NCBI GenBank assembly: GCA_005793655.1
Contig: SXRC01000074.1
Span: 1-5,794 of the forward strand
Direction of reading: 5' to 3'
DNA length: 5,794 bases
From: Actinomycetota bacterium
GTDB taxonomy: Bacteria; Actinomycetota; Actinomycetes; Nanopelagicales; Nanopelagicaceae
Below are positions 5,166-5,794 of the stretch, in pieces. How positions within the stretch are numbered: the first letter of the stretch is position 1; the number at the start of each line of letters is the position of its first letter. The translations under genes and the position numbers were made by a program. The notes beneath the pieces were generated by a model. It saw nothing but the letters and a program-made list of their open reading frames with translations, was not told the origin of the DNA and did not search any database.

Positions 5166-5794
5166 TTATAAAGATTTGCCTATGTACTGAATCAGGTCAA
5201 CTAATCTATTTGAGTATCCCCATTCATTGTCATACCAACCAACTACTTTTGCGGTGCTTCCTATTACCTTAGTTAGCCCCGCATCAACAATGCATGAACT
5301 TGGGTCTGTAACAATATCCGCAGAGACGATTGGATCCTCGGTGTAGGTCATATAACCTTTTAGCGCACCTTGACTAGCCTTCTTAAGAGCTGCATTTATC
5401 TTGGCAACAGAGACTTCTTTGGATAATTCAACTGTCAGGTCAGTTGCAGAGCCAGTTGGTACTGGAACCCTTAACGCATAACCATCAAGCTTGCCCTTTA
5501 ATTCTGGCAATACTAAAGAGATTGCTTTTGCTGCCCCGGTAGAGGTTGGAATTATCGAAAGCGCGGCTGCTCGTGATCGGCGTAGATCTTTATGCGGAAA
5601 GTCGAGGATAACTTGGTCATTTGTATACGCATGAATAGTGGTCATTAATCCTCGAACGATTCCAAACTCGTCATTTAGAACCTTCGCCATTGGTGCTAGG
5701 CAATTAGTTGTACAAGAAGCATTTGAAATTATGTTGTGCTTGGCTGAATCGTATTTTTCATGGTTTACACCCATCACAATTGTGATGTCTTCAT
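5166..5794 (-). CDS. gap: Glyceraldehyde-3-phosphate dehydrogenase, N-terminus outside the window
   Basis: Gap oxidises and phosphorylates glyceraldehyde-3-P to 1,3-bisphosphoglycerate with NAD(P). The frame runs open off the window end: EDITIV precedes the MGVNHEKYD segment, so the GTG at 5777 is internal. About 208 residues of a typical 330-340 are visible. The missing part is the N-terminal nucleotide-binding Rossmann domain, so cofactor preference cannot be judged. The catalytic domain is complete: SNASCTTNCLAP holds the nucleophilic cysteine (codon at 5714-5712), TTIHAYTNDQ the catalytic histidine, DFPHKDLRRSRAAALSIIPTSTGAAKA the S-loop and phosphate site, then VPVPTGSATDL and the terminal signature WYDNEWGYSNRL. 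It is the most upstream visible gene of the minus-strand operon and its TAA lies five bases before pgk. The operon promoter is not in this window. Confidence 0.97.
   Translation of the reverse strand, partial: EDITIVMGVNHEKYDSAKHNIISNASCTTNCLAPMAKVLNDEFGIVRGLMTTIHAYTNDQVILDFPHKDLRRSRAAALSIIPTSTGAAKAISLVLPELKGKLDGYALRVPVPTGSATDLTVELSKEVSVAKINAALKKASQGALKGYMTYTEDPIVSADIVTDPSSCIVDAGLTKVIGSTAKVVGWYDNEWGYSNRLVDLIQYIGKSL

Noticed and set aside
3906..5272. Plus-strand frames opposite tpiA, pgk and gap (3906-4184, 4451-4687, 5033-5272).
   Set aside because: They are antisense shadows of well-conserved enzymes, with no family motifs of their own.

Overview
The window is an AT-rich stretch (roughly 40% G+C by eye) of an actinobacterial chromosome, cut inside a gene at both ends. 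The actinobacterial assignment rests on three things: an RbpA-family RNA polymerase-binding protein, which is restricted to Actinobacteria; the gene order gap-pgk-tpiA-secG, with pgi and tal close by, as in Streptomyces; and the actinobacterial subtypes of transaldolase and of glucose-6-phosphate isomerase (the CGMGGSSLAPQ / AESTGKNKQGRLPV form). Low G+C, gene overlaps and almost no intergenic DNA suggest a streamlined planktonic lineage such as the freshwater acI/Nanopelagicales group. That placement is an inference.

Layout. Positions 1-1003 (+) hold tal without its first few dozen codons. Positions 1000-2514 (+) hold pgi, which overlaps tal by ATGA. At 2511-2514 the strand switches: the stop codons of pgi (+) and the rbpA-like gene (-) interlock in a TTAA. 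On the minus strand, in transcription order, come gap (5' end missing, 5794-5166), pgk (5160-3976), tpiA (3963-3181), a possible 26-codon ORF (3179-3099), secG (3102-2875) and the rbpA-like gene (2852-2511). Gaps are 5, 12, 78 and 22 bases, so the minus strand looks like one operon. No stretch above 300 bases lacks a gene; the longest gap is the 78 bases between tpiA and secG.

How the genes work together. Gap, Pgk and TpiA catalyse consecutive triose-phosphate steps of glycolysis and gluconeogenesis. Pgi interconverts glucose-6-P and fructose-6-P, and Tal links fructose-6-P and glyceraldehyde-3-P to the non-oxidative pentose phosphate pathway. SecG (membrane translocon) and the RbpA-like protein (transcription) are functionally unrelated but share the operon.

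This is a core housekeeping region. I see no tRNA, rRNA, CRISPR array, insertion sequence, phage gene or defence gene. The points worth a second look are the absence of zwf-opcA-pgl between pgi and rbpA, the interlocked convergent stops, the secG-linked RbpA-like paralogue type, the 26-codon ORF, and an exact 19-base repeat shared by pgi and pgk.
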